Position numbers and translations under genes: made by a program. 64,000 nucleotides of DNA from Dermatemys mawii. Lineage: Eukaryota > Chordata > Testudines > Dermatemydidae. Within the stretch, counting starts at the first letter, position 1. Each line of letters begins with the position of its first letter. This document shows, piece by piece, positions 1-9,601 of the stretch. The notes beneath the pieces were generated by a model. That model saw nothing but the letters and a program-made list of their open reading frames with translations, made no database searches and was not told where the DNA came from. The DNA is taken from the NCBI GenBank assembly GCA_007922305.1, contig ML677344.1, positions 740,546-804,545 on the forward strand. Reading direction: 5' to 3'.

Positions 1-859
1 ATGCAGAATCAAAGGCTGACTGAGTGCATATCTAAGAATATAAGTGAAAAGAAGAGGGCAATTTATCAAGTGAGCCATCTTCTATTGTCCAATCCCAGCT
101 TCTGGCAGTCAAAGGTATAGGGACACCCCGAGCACCAGGTTATGTCTCTGACCATCCTGGCTAATAGCCACTGATGGACCTATCCACCATGGAGTAATTT
201 AATTCCCTTTTGAACAGTAATGGTTTTCACCTTTACAACATCCCCTGACAAAGAGTTCCACAGTTTGACTGTGTGTTGTGTGAAGATATGCTTTGTCTGT
301 TTTAAACTTGCTGCTTATTAATTTCATTGGGGGAACCTCTGCTTCTTGTGTTATGTGAAGGGATAAACAAACACTTCCTTATTCACTTTCTCCACACCAC
401 TCGTTAGTTTTATAGACCCCTATCACATACCTACTCAGTTGTCTCTTTTCCAACCTGAAAAGTCCCAGTCTTTTAACCTCTTCTCCTATGGAAGCTTTCC
501 CATACTTCTAATCATTTCTGTTGCACTTCTTTGTATCTTTTCCAATTCTAATATAGATTTTTGAGATGGGGTGACTGGAACTGCACCATGGACTTATATA
601 ATGCCGTCATGATATTTTCTGTCTTATTAGCTATCCTTTTTCTCATGGTTCCTAACATTTTGTTAGCTTTTTTGAATGATGCTGCATATTAAGCAGATGT
701 TTTCAGAGAACTGTCCACAATGATTCCATGATCTCTTTCTTGAGCGATAACAGCTAATTTAGACCTCTTTATTTTTTATAGCTGGGATTATGTTTCCGAA
801 TATGCATTCACTGCATTTGTCAACACTGAATTTCATCTGCTGTTTTCTTTCCCAGTCAC

Positions 860-1330
860 TCAGTTTTGAGAGATCCCTTTGTAACTCTTCACAGTCAGCT
901 TTGGACATATCTTGAGTAATTTTGTATTGTTTGCAAACTTTGCCACTCTACTGTTTACACCGTTTTCCAGATCATTTATGAATATGTTGAACACCACTGG
1001 TCCCAGTACAGATCCTGGGTGGACCCCACTATTTACTTCTCTCCATTCTGAAAACTGGACATTTATTCCTACCCTTTGTTTCCTATCTTTTAACCAGTCA
1101 CCAGTCCATGAGAGAACCTTCCCTCTTACCCCCTGACTCCTTACTTTGCTTAAGAGCCTTTGGTGTAGGATCTCGTCAAAGGCTTTCTGAAAGTCTAAGT
1201 ACACTATATTCACTGGATGATCCTTGTCCATATGTTTGTTGATCCCTCTAAAAGAATTCCAGAAGATTGGCGAGGCATGATTTCCTTCTATAAAGGACAT
1301 GTTGACTCTTCTCCAACATACCATGTTCAA
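860..1330 (-). pseudogene. CR1 reverse transcriptase fragment (dead)
   Basis: This 156-codon open stretch covers the palm of a CR1 reverse transcriptase, the enzyme that copies LINE RNA at the nicked target (target-primed reverse transcription). The motif YLDFQKAFDEILHQRL carries the first catalytic Asp region, GVHPGSVLGPVVFNIFINDL is the RT motif B/4-like segment, and KFANNTKL occupies the position of the usual FADDTKL. Both aspartates of the FADD box read as Asn here, so the fragment cannot be catalytic. There is no start codon context and the reading frame is closed on both sides. It is a decayed internal part of the surrounding LINE, not a host gene. Confidence 0.88.
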
Positions 1331-1920
1331 TGTGTCTCTGACAATTCCTTTCTTTATTATAGTTTCAACCTATATGCCTGGTACTGAAGTTAGGCTTACT
1401 GGCCTGTAATTGCCAGGATCACCTCTGGAGCCTTTTTTAAAAATCAGCATTACATTAGCTACCCTCCAGTCAATTGGTATAGAAGTTGATTTAAGCCAGA
1501 GGTTATACCAAAATTAGCAGTTTTGCCATTTCATATCTGAGATTGTTCAGTACTCTTAGCTGAATACCCTCTGGTCCTGGTGACTTCTTATTGTTTAATT
1601 TATCAATTTGTTCCAAAATATCCTCTATCAAGATCTCAGTCTAGGACAATTTCTCAGATTAGTCATCTAAATAGAATTACTCAGGTGTGGAAATCACCCT
1701 CACATCCTCTGCCATGAAGACAGATACAAAGAATTAATTAGCCTCTTGATTACAGACATATCTTCTCTGAGTGCTCCTTTAGCACCTCCATCATCCAGTG
1801 GCCCCAACTGTTAGTTTTTGTCTTTCGCGGCCCACCTAACTGTATTTTAACACTCTATTTGCCAGCATTTATGCTCCTTTACTCAGTAGGATTTGACTTT
1901 CGTTTTTAAAAGATGTCTTT

Positions 1921-2205
1921 GGGTACGTCCTCACTACCGTGGGCAGCAGTCGATGTTTTAGCGATCAATTTCTCGCATCTTGTGAGGACACGAGAAATCG
2001 ATCGCTAGCACTGGCCCCGTCGACTCCAGAACTCCAGCTCCCCTGGAGGAGTAAGCCGGAGTCGACGGGGGAGCGCGCCACCGACTGCCGTCACCGTGAG
2101 GACAGGAGGTAAGTCGGCTGCAGACACGCCAACTTCAGCTACGTGATTCACGTAGCTGAAGTTGCGTACCTGCAGTCGATCCCCCGTCCTAGTGAAGACC
2201 AGCCC
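1921..2205. mobile_element. Palindromic MITE, family A, copy 1
   Basis: This is a 285-bp non-autonomous DNA element. Its ends GGGTACGTCCTCACTA and (reverse complement) GGGCTGGTCTTCACTA form an imperfect terminal inverted repeat. TTT lies directly outside both ends (1918-1920 and 2206-2208), a possible 3-bp TSD. It interrupts a CR1, which supports a transposed unit. It contains two internal hairpins: 1961-1975 with 1991-2005 (14 of 15 paired), and 2131-2146 with 2148-2163 (16 of 16 paired, single-base centre). It has no coding capacity. A second copy lies at 3060-3303. The superfamily is not certain; Harbinger-like ends are possible. Confidence 0.82.
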
Positions 2206-2375
2206 TTTGTGTCTCTGACTGCCTCTTTTACTCGGTTTAGCCATCGTGGTAGTTGTTTGGTCAAAATGGTGATTTTTTTTTAATTGGGGGTATACAAATA
2301 GTTTGAGCCTCTATTATGATGCTTTTAAAAAGTTTCCATGCTGCTTGCAAGAACTTCACTCTTGACACTTTAATA

Positions 2376-3054
2376 TTTGAACACAGCACCGTCATTCCCT
2401 CATTCACAAACTCTCCATCTTGTCCTCATCCCTTCTCCCCCAGTATCTCCCACTCATCCCACTTCCCTGACCCGCTGACTCTTTGCTGACTCTCCCCTCC
2501 CCTCCTGAGAATGCAGCACCAATGCTGGGTCTGTTCTGCTCCCACACTTGCTCTCTTACCACTGACCAAGAGCTTAAGCCCATACAAATAGGGCCTGGAA
2601 AGAGTATTCAGTTGGCCTTCTCTGCAATACATTACAAAACACATACCTGACACACACAATGAGGTACAGTGGCATAAATGGCAATGGGATTGACTGTGGG
2701 TCTTGAATGTAATAATATGGTTACTTCCATATAATATTGGGATGTATGTATTAAATACTTGAATGCGGCAGCACTCAGTCCTGGTCTGTAGGAAGCTTGC
2801 TTTCCAATGATGAGCTTGGTAGGGGTATGGAGCTGTCTTTAACGTCTGAAAAAGGGTGGTTAGGAAAGTTTTCCTTCAGGATGTGTTCCTTATGTGACAG
2901 TGCACCCATATTCTTTGTAGTGATATTATTATGGTATGATGATAACACGTTTGTCCTAAGACTGCAGAGGTGTTAATTGCCCACTTTACCTGGAATGGTC
3001 TCCTGCAATATGTGTTTACTCCTTATCCGTTCCACCTTTTATTTAGTTGTGACA
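2376..3054. other. Unassigned AT-rich sequence
   Basis: I see no gene, RNA or recognised repeat here. Short open stretches are not supported by codon pattern, splice sites or family motifs. Confidence 0.5.
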
Positions 3055-3059
3055 CTCAG

Positions 3060-3303
3060 AGTAGGTCTTCACTAGCCGCCGGATCAATCTTTTGGCGATC
3101 GATTTCTCGCGTCTCGTTAAGACACGAGAAATTGATCGCCAAGGGCGCACCCATTGACTCCGTAACTCCAGCTCGCCGAGAGACACAAGCTGGAGTCAAC
3201 GGGGGAGCGCGTCACCGACAAGATATGCTGATTTCAGCTACGTTATTCGCATAGCTGAAGTCGCGTATCTTCAGTCGACCCTTCCCCCTAGTGAAGACCA
3301 GTC
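3060..3303. mobile_element. Palindromic MITE, family A, copy 2
   Basis: This is a second, shorter (about 244 bp) copy of the element at 1921-2205. The ends GTAGGTCTTCACTAG and (reverse complement) GACTGGTCTTCACTAG form the inverted repeat, and CTCAG stands on both sides (3055-3059 and 3304-3308) as a likely TSD. It keeps the same internal order: a hairpin around GGCGATCGATTTCTCG, a GGAGTCAACGGGGGAGCGCG-type block and the TTCAGCTACG/CATAGCTGAA palindrome, now imperfect. The divergence from copy 1 shows that they are separate old insertions rather than a recent tandem duplication. Confidence 0.82.
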
Positions 3304-3319
3304 CTCAGTACCTATTCCA

Positions 3320-3425
3320 GGCATGAAGAGCTCTCTGTAAGCTCAAAAGCTTCTCTCTTTCATCAACACAGGTTGGTCCAATAAAAGATACTACTACCTC
3401 ACCCACCTTGTCTTTCAGTACAAAC
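3320..3425 (+). mobile_element. Terminal fragment of a Penelope-like repeat
   Basis: The stretch contains a hammerhead-like block followed by GGTTGGTCCAATAAAAGATA and TACCTCACCCACCTTGTCT, the same arrangement as at 14345-14440. An inverted partial copy sits at 28920-28952. I read these as ends of a Penelope-like or related retroelement because a ribozyme-like fold precedes a conserved tail, as in the PLE end at 37999-38075. The body of the element is absent. Confidence 0.6.
3323..3349 (+). ncRNA. Degenerate hammerhead-ribozyme-like motif
   Basis: ATGAAGA at 3323-3329 stands where a hammerhead has CUGANGA. GAGCT...AGCTC forms a 5-bp stem II, and AAAA at 3345-3348 replaces the GAAA box. The change from CGAAAG to CAAAAG fits CpG decay. 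Two core positions are altered, so self-cleavage is unlikely. Confidence 0.5.
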
Positions 3426-3587
3426 TCCAATGTTGTTATATAACTCTTTTTAATCAAATAAGATGGACCTTGAACCTATATAGAGCCTTTAAGAACCATA
3501 TGAATGAATCAACCACCCATACCACCCAAATAGCCACTTCCTAGGAAACACACCACTACTCCAGGAAGAAAGGACAAATTCTATAAC

Positions 3588-4369
3588 TAAGGCTATGTTT
3601 TAGTCACAGGTATTTTTAGTAAAAGTCATGGACTGGTCACGGGCTATAAACAAAAGTTCATAGCCCGTGACCTGTTCATAACTTGTACTATTTACCCCGA
3701 CTGAATCTTGTGGGGGGTGGGCTTGGGGGTGCCGAAGGTGCTGGAGCGGGGGGGACAGGCCAGCGAATGCCATGAGTGCGCGGGGGAGCACCTGGGGGAC
3801 ACTGCAAGTTGTCGGGGGAGAGTAGCCCAGGACCACAGCCAGTACTGGGGAGGCAGGCAGCAGTGCACAGCCCGAGACCCACGCTGGTGCTGGGCGGACT
3901 GGAGCAGTTGGCAGGCTCTTGACCGGCTCCTCGCAGCTCCCCAGAAACAGTGACGCGTCCTTCCCTGAGCTCCTAGCTCCGTGCACTGTTCCCACCCCAA
4001 GCACCGGCTCCACAACTCCCATTGGCCAGGAACTGTGGCCAACAGGAGCTGCGGGGGGAGACAGCATGCAGAGCCCTCTGGCCAGACTTCTGCCTAGGAA
4101 TGTTGGGGCCTCCAGGGAACCCCCGCCCCAAGGTAAGCACCACCTGAACCCTTGCCCTCTCCCATGCCCCAACCTCCACCCCAGCCCCCTCTCACATCCA
4201 AACTCCTGCCGTTGCTGAGGGGGTGGAGGCGGTGGCCTGAGACTGCCCCAGGGGTTGCCCAAGCTGCTCAGATAACCCCCGGGCCAGCCGCACCGGCCAC
4301 TGCAGAAGTCACGGAGATCCCAGAAAGTCACAGAATCCATTATTTCCTCGGGACAAACTCTCAGCCTTA
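3588..4369. mobile_element. DNA transposon with TAAGGCT ends
   Basis: The left end TAAGGCTATGTTTTAGTCA and the right end (reverse complement TAAGGCTGAGAGTTTGTC) form imperfect terminal inverted repeats about 780 bp apart. The left part holds an inverted pair, GTCACGGGCTATAAAC and TTCATAGCCCGTGAC. The interior (3700-4320) is G/C-rich and has long but meaningless open stretches on both strands. CTAA at the left and TTAA at the right could be a mutated TTAA duplication (piggyBac or Kolobok style), but this is a guess. It is non-autonomous. Confidence 0.65.
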
Positions 4370-4517
4370 ACTATAATCAGCAGGAATTCAAGGAAGCAGA
4401 CTGCAATTATTGTAGTTAGACTCTGGCCAAGACATGAGGGTTAACACCCCTATTCCTGTAATGTTGCCAGGTGATCTCCAACCATCAGAAATTGGTTTAC
4501 TTTCCTTGCCTCAGCAC

Positions 4518-4580
4518 ACGGGGCTGGAATTGATGACCACTCAAGGCTCATTCCAGCCCTCTAATTCTATGATCTATAAC
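4518..4580 (+). mobile_element. CR1 3' end fragment, plus strand
   Basis: GGGGCTGGAATTGATGACCA followed by CATTCCAGCCCTCTAATTCTATGA is the typical last ~60 bp of a CR1 LINE, ending in its ATTCTATGA tail. Nothing 5' of this is preserved. Confidence 0.75.
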
Positions 4581-5128
4581 TCCTCAGAAAGAGAAAAAAC
4601 TAAGGCTAGAGGGAGGGGAAAAAAAAGACAATGGCAGGTTCAAAACCTATAACAGACATAAATCAACTGCTTCAATCAGCCACAGCCCACGTTATACCGG
4701 ACTAAACGCCACACTGCTGTGCATTGCCCATGCAAAACTAATCATTAGTTTAAAAAGGTAAGAGAAAAATGCTAAAAGCCAGGAAACCACATAACTGAGG
4801 TTGGTGAGTCATTCTTGCCTGCAGCATTTAAAAGAGCCCAAAGCAACCTGCTAAGTGAGTGGGTTTCTGTCTCCTAATCTTCACTGAACTATGCAGATTA
4901 TTGTAACAGTGTTCGGCCAACGATAATTATTTTTAAACCTCAGTTCTTGGCACATTTATGAAAGATGTGGATTGTAAAAATAATTTGGTAGGAACAAGAG
5001 CTCAGAGATGCACAAATCCAATCCAAATGGTGTCAGCATTGCAACAGCAAATTTGCACAGTAACTAAAGAACTGTAGCTTGTCAGTGCACTTTGAAACAA
5101 TAATATACCCCTCTCTCTCTCTCTCTCA
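4581..5128. other. Unassigned sequence ending in (CT)n
   Basis: I recognise no gene or repeat. A pure CT microsatellite occupies about 5110-5127, immediately before the next MITE. Confidence 0.5.
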
Positions 5129-5500
5129 GTGCATGTCTACACTATAAAATTATGTTGACCTAAGATACCTCAGTATACAGCCACCACAGTAATTAAGTTG
5201 CTTTTACATGTCCATGCTACACTTGTATCGGTGATGCCCATCCTTACCAGGAGTACTGTCAGAGTGAGGCACTGTGGGATGGCTTCTGAAAGCCAGTAAC
5301 AATCGAAGCCAACAACACAGTATCTACACTGACATTGCCTTGACCTAATTACATCAACCTAAACTCAAGGAGGTGGAGTTATTAAGTCAGAGTAGCAGGC
5401 AGTTATGTCAGCAGGAACAAAATTTTTGCATACACACTTCCATAGTAAGGGTGACGTAAGCTGCCTTGAGTCAACCTAAGTTTGCACTGTAGACCAGGCC
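5129..5500. mobile_element. Harbinger-type MITE (GTCTACACT ends)
   Basis: The left end TGCATGTCTACACTATAAAA and the right end (reverse complement GGCCTGGTCTACAGTGCAAA) are inverted repeats, and the inner TTATGTTGACCTAA / TTAGGTTGACTCAA extends them. TCAG lies on both outer sides. The terminal GGCCT(G/T)GTCTACACT resembles the left end of the Harbinger transposon at 43331, so a non-autonomous derivative of that group is likely. It has no coding capacity. Confidence 0.78.
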
Positions 5501-5503
5501 TCA

Positions 5504-5580
5504 GGCTTGGTACACCCCCGGTATAAACAGTGCTATGTCAACAGGAGGGCTTCTTGTGTTGACATAGCTATGGCTTTTTG
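5504..5580. repeat. MITE fragment with perfect 12-bp hairpin
   Basis: GCTATGTCAACA and TGTTGACATAGC are exact reverse complements around a short G/C-rich loop. The block starts GGCTTGGTACAC, resembling the MITE ends, and abuts the previous element. It is probably a deleted copy. Confidence 0.55.
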
Positions 5581-5589
5581 CGGAGATGG

Positions 5590-5871
5590 AGTACATAAGA
5601 AGGACCCTACTGGTCCATCTAGCCCAGTATCCTGTCTTCCAACAGTGGCCAATGCCAGGCGCCTCAAAGGGAATGAACAGAACAGGCAATCATCAAATGA
5701 TCCATCCCCTTGTCCCTCATTCCCAGCTTCTAGCAAACAGAGGCTAGGGACACCATTCCAGCCCATCCTAGCTAATGGCTATGGATGGAGCTATCCTCCA
5801 TGAATTTATCTACTTCTTTTTTTAAACCTGTTATGATCTTGGCCTTCACAACATCCTCTGGCAAGGAGTTC
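5590..5871 (-). mobile_element. CR1 3' end, minus strand, truncated
   Basis: This is the canonical CR1 3' region read in antisense: CTGGTCCATCTAGCCCAGTA, then GCCAATGCCAGGCGCC, then CCATTCCAGCCCATCCTAGC. It stops at AAGGAGTTCCA, and a second CR1 3' end begins at the next base. The two therefore sit head to tail in the same orientation. The copy is 5'-truncated, as is usual for LINE insertions. Confidence 0.9.
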
Positions 5872-6722
5872 CATAAGAACATAAGAATGGCAATACTAGG
5901 TCAGACCAAAGGTCCACCCAGCCTAGTATCCTGTCTACCGACAGTAGCCAATGCCAGGTGCCCCGGAATGAGTGAATCAGCAGGTAATGGATCAAGTGAT
6001 CTCTCGCCTGCAATCTATCACCACCCTCTGACACACAGAGGCTTGGGACACCATTCCTTACCCATCCTGGCTAATAGCCATTAATGGACTTAACCTCCAT
6101 GAGTTTATTCAGTTCTCTTTTATAGTCTGCTATAGTCCTAGCCTTCACTACCTCCTCAGGCAAGGAGTTCCACAGGCTGATTGTGCACTGTGTGAAGAAG
6201 AACTTCCTTTTATTTGTTTTAAACCTGCTGCCCATTACTTTCATTTGGTGGTCTCTAGTTCTTATATTATAGGAACAAGTCAATAACTTTTTCTTACTCA
6301 CTTTCTCCATACTACTCATGATTTTATATACTTCTATCATATCCACCACTGGTCCTCTCTCTTCCAAGCTGAAAAGTCCTAGCCTCTTTAATCTCTCCTT
6401 ATATTGTACCTGTTCCAAACCTCTAATCATTTTAGTTGCCCTTCTCTGAACCTTTTCTAATGCCAGTATATCTTCTTTGAGATGAGGAGACCACATCTTT
6501 ATGCAGTATTCAAGATGTGGGTGCACTATGGATTTATATAAGGACAATAAGATATTCTCCATCTTATTCTCTATCACTTTTTTAATGATTCCTAACATCC
6601 TGTTTGCTTTTTCCAATGTGCATTACTGTACATTTATCCACATTAAATTTCATTTGCCATTTTGTTGCCCGATCACTCAGTTTTGTGAGATCTTTTTGAA
6701 GTTCTTCTTATGTTCTTATGAT
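5872..6722 (-). mobile_element. CR1 LINE, 5'-truncated, relatively young
   Basis: A second CR1 copy on the minus strand, covering the 3' UTR and the C-terminal third of ORF2. It is less decayed than the copy at 64-2375, since 181 codons remain open (6071-6616). TAAGAACATAAGAA at the left boundary is matched by its reverse complement TTCTTATGTTCTTA at the right boundary (about 6707-6720), giving an unusual inverted flank. Confidence 0.9.
6071..6616 (-). pseudogene. CR1 ORF2 C-terminal domain, open 181 codons
   Basis: This is the C-terminal portion of a CR1 ORF2 protein, downstream of the RT catalytic core. Characteristic segments are [50 protein letters not shown] and FFFTQCTISLWNSLPEEVV. It is open from the truncation point to a natural stop, which points to a younger insertion than its neighbours. 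It has no catalytic motifs, no start codon of its own and no promoter, so it is not a functional gene. Confidence 0.88.
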
Positions 6723-9057
6723 CGCTACCCGCCAGGTAGAGTCAACATACCCATAGTCATATAGGATGCAGAGATCAGAAACTTACTCCGATTCCTGAAG
6801 CTATTGGCTCTGCTCCTGCAGCATTCGGAAGTTCCACAGAGAGGAGAATCACCAGATCTGGAGACCACAGAGAACTTCTTAGCATCCTGCGCTATATGAA
6901 TAAGTGGAACTCCTGCAGCTCCTAACCCTACAGCTCAGAGGCTGTGCACCACAGTTGGGATTCATGTAGCTTTGAAGCCCCCATGATAGCTACCATACAT
7001 ATTCATATACTACATGAGTCACCTTTATACACAGAGCAATAATTTTTAGTTGTAAATCAGGCATAGGTGTAAGGAGACGTATAAAAGGATCAGTCTTATA
7101 CACATGCACATCTGTATTACCCCCTTCTCACAGCTCATGAGCTGATTAAGCTCTTGTGCATTTGCTTCTCTTTATCAGCCCTATATAATTTATTCCTCAC
7201 CCACCTCATTTGTTCTTCTCCTTCAAAAGGAATTTTTGGTGGGGCAGCTTATAGTGCCAGGTACCGATGCTGTCACAGAGAACAGGAAGTGGCCAAGGAG
7301 CAGATATCGATGGGAGCTGGTACTATATCCAGAGAGGATCACTGGACTCCTTTGGAATAGTTCTGGGTGAGCTGTTCCTCGCCAGTCAGAACTCTGACCC
7401 AGTTACTTCACTTTGGAGTAGAGAAATGTAAATCTATGCGAGTTTTAAGCCTAGACCTAGTTAAAGCCAAAAGTCAGAATGGCTCTTGTTTTATAGGTAA
7501 TGATCTTCATTACTAAGACTGCTTCGTGAGATTGTCAGCAAAATCTGGAAGCCCTGCATACGTCCTGATCTGATGCTGGAGGGAGAAAGAAATTCAATGC
7601 TTTCTTGCCATTATTCACTATGCAGACATAGGAAAAGGACTTGCAGGGAATGGCAGGCTTCCAGAAAGAGTTTTTACTGTTATATGTTTATTGCTGTATG
7701 TAATCTCTGAGCTGAGATCAAACACCTCTGCAAAAAGGAAGAAAGAGCTAAGGTTGTGGACTGCAGTTGATATTTTTCTGTCAACAGAAACAGAAGGGCT
7801 GCAGCAGTGCAGTCACACACAGCTATTCATACTCATTCCCTGGCTTTTTCAAAACATGCACTGCAGTCCCAGACCTTCCAAGATGAAAAGCTGTTGTTAC
7901 ACACTGTATGTAACTCTACTGCCAGCAAGAATCTGGATCTGTGTGACTTCCATTCAGATTATAGCTCTTTGATGAAGAAACTGTTTGTGGTGATTCTGTC
8001 AGTTACCCAGTACAGTCAAGCTTTTTCTTCAATATGTATTTCCTTTCCTCTGGAGGTTTCATTTTTTCCTTCAAGCTTTCCTGGTACTTAAACATGTTTC
8101 ACCAACATCCAGGCCCTAAGCAGAAATGTAACAAACTGGCCAAAAAGAGCAGAAATAGGTTTTTTTCAATCCTTTTGTAGCGACAATTATTACTAATATT
8201 TGGATCATTTTACTATTTGAGCTTTCAAGCGATCGATAAAAGGCCAATATATTAAACACAACAGGAATTGTTGAGGAATGGTCATCTGTGGAATTCCTAA
8301 CACTCTTATTTTTTGAGAAACAGAGGTCATTAAGAAATTGTGCAAGTTACTTGAAAGGGATTTCACTTTTCTACTCATCAGCTTCTTAACTCTTCCAGAA
8401 AGGTAGTTTGGTGGTACCCTTGGCACGTATTCACAAGTGTTGCAATAAAAGATGGTTGTGTAACTTTTAAAAGCGTAAAGCTCCATAAATTCCCAAGTAA
8501 AATAAGAACCAGTTAATTAAGAGAGAGTTTGCTTCTGTTATAAGATTTCAAGTTATTAGATCTTAGAGGGAAACCGAATTCACTAGCTATGCTGGGTTCT
8601 CACAAGTTGCATTTCACTTTGTTTGTACAGTCAGTTTCACTTTCCTGATTCTCATGCTCTACCACAAGGTAGCAGTAGTTTAGATTCACAGTGCTACAAA
8701 GGAATGGTTACATCTCCATCCCATAAAAAACAATGCTGTCTCTTCCCTTTGTTACTGCCAGCATATGAACAAAGATATTGAGAGACAGCACCCTAGATGC
8801 ATTGAACACTGAGATCCACCTTAGAGCAGCTACTCATTTCTTTCTAGCTACCACCTTCTCTGGGTAAAACACCAAGTTGAATTCCATACATGATAGGGCC
8901 TTGCAATTCTCCTACCCACCTAGATGTTCATTTGGCTATCAGGTGCAGTGTTCTCAGGATGAAAAATGGCAAAAAGTTTTCCTAAAAAACCCCTCTGAAT
9001 GCAGGTGCATCCGGTCACTAATTCCTTAAGTTAAAGATCCATGGAAAAATCAAGGAA
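6723..9057. other. Unassigned 2.3-kb non-coding stretch
   Basis: I find no supported exon, RNA gene or known repeat. Open stretches at 7154-7360 and 7691-8091 have no family resemblance and no convincing splice signals. It may be intergenic or intronic sequence. Confidence 0.5.
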
Positions 9058-9108
9058 AAGACGGTTACCTACCTTCCATAACTGTTGTTCTTCGAGATGT
9101 GTTGTTCA
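9058..9108. repeat. DIRS terminal inverted repeat, arm 1
   Basis: The 51-bp block beginning AAGACGGTTACCTACCTTCC is the near-perfect reverse complement of 9421-9471. The adjoining TGTTCACATCCATTCCA also recurs, but in direct orientation, at about 9486-9503. Mixed inverted and direct end repeats fit the split terminal repeats of DIRS elements. Confidence 0.75.
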
Positions 9109-9420
9109 CATCCATTCCACATTAGGTGTGCGTGCGCCGTGTGCACGGACACTGGAAACTTTTTCCCTTAGCGACTCCCCTTGGGTCACCAGGGGAGCTC
9201 CCTAGAGTTGCCCCTCCATGCCGGTGTATATATATCCCTGCCAATCCAACCCCCTTTCAGTTCCTTCTTGCCGGTGACTCCGACAGAGGGGAAGGAGGGT
9301 GGGAAGTGTAATGGATGTGAACAACAGGGCTTTGGAGCAGTGCTCTGGCTCCGCACCAGGTCCAGGCAAAAACCTGCAGCTCCACTGCTCCGCGCTCCAG
9401 GCTCCACTCCAAAGCCCTGC

Positions 9421-9471
9421 TGAACAACAAATCTCGAAGAACAACAGTTACGAAAGGTAGGTAACTATCTT
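9421..9471. repeat. DIRS terminal inverted repeat, arm 2
   Basis: Partner of 9058-9108. The core CTCGAAGAACAACAGTTA and AGGTAGGTAAC are shared in reverse complement. The ~310 bp between the arms are the inner terminal region and hold no gene. Confidence 0.75.
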
Positions 9472-9601
9472 TTCTTCTTTGAGAGCTTGTTCACATCCAT
9501 TCCAAATTAGGTGACTCACAAGCTTACCACAGGCGGAGGGTAGGAGTCACGGAAAAATTGATTGGAGAACAGCCCTGCCGAGTGCTGCGTCATCTCTGGC
9601 C

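Larger units (their letters stand above)
64..2375 (-). mobile_element. CR1 LINE, minus strand, interrupted
   Basis: Read on the minus strand this is a CR1-type non-LTR retrotransposon. The 3' untranslated part lies near 70-200, the end of the reverse transcriptase ORF near 200-860, the RT core at 860-1330 and upstream RT sequence to about 2375. The family is recognised from its translated RT motifs and from the typical 3' region. A 285-bp palindromic MITE (1921-2205) sits inside it, and CR1-like sequence resumes immediately afterwards, so the MITE is younger. Frameshifts and stops are frequent and the copy is dead. Both outer boundaries are approximate; the left edge blends into the start of the window. 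Confidence 0.85.

Noticed and set aside
3600..4340. 246-codon open stretch on the minus strand
   Set aside because: It lies in the GC-rich core of a DNA transposon. The translation is Pro/Gly-rich with no domain, and overlapping frames are equally open.
5120..5500. Long non-coding RNA or regulatory hairpin
   Set aside because: The inverted ends and the flanking TCAG are explained by a MITE.
6723..9057. Host exons in open stretches at 7154-7360, 7691-8091 and 8205-8486
   Set aside because: No conserved domain, no paired splice signals, and stop distribution as expected by chance.
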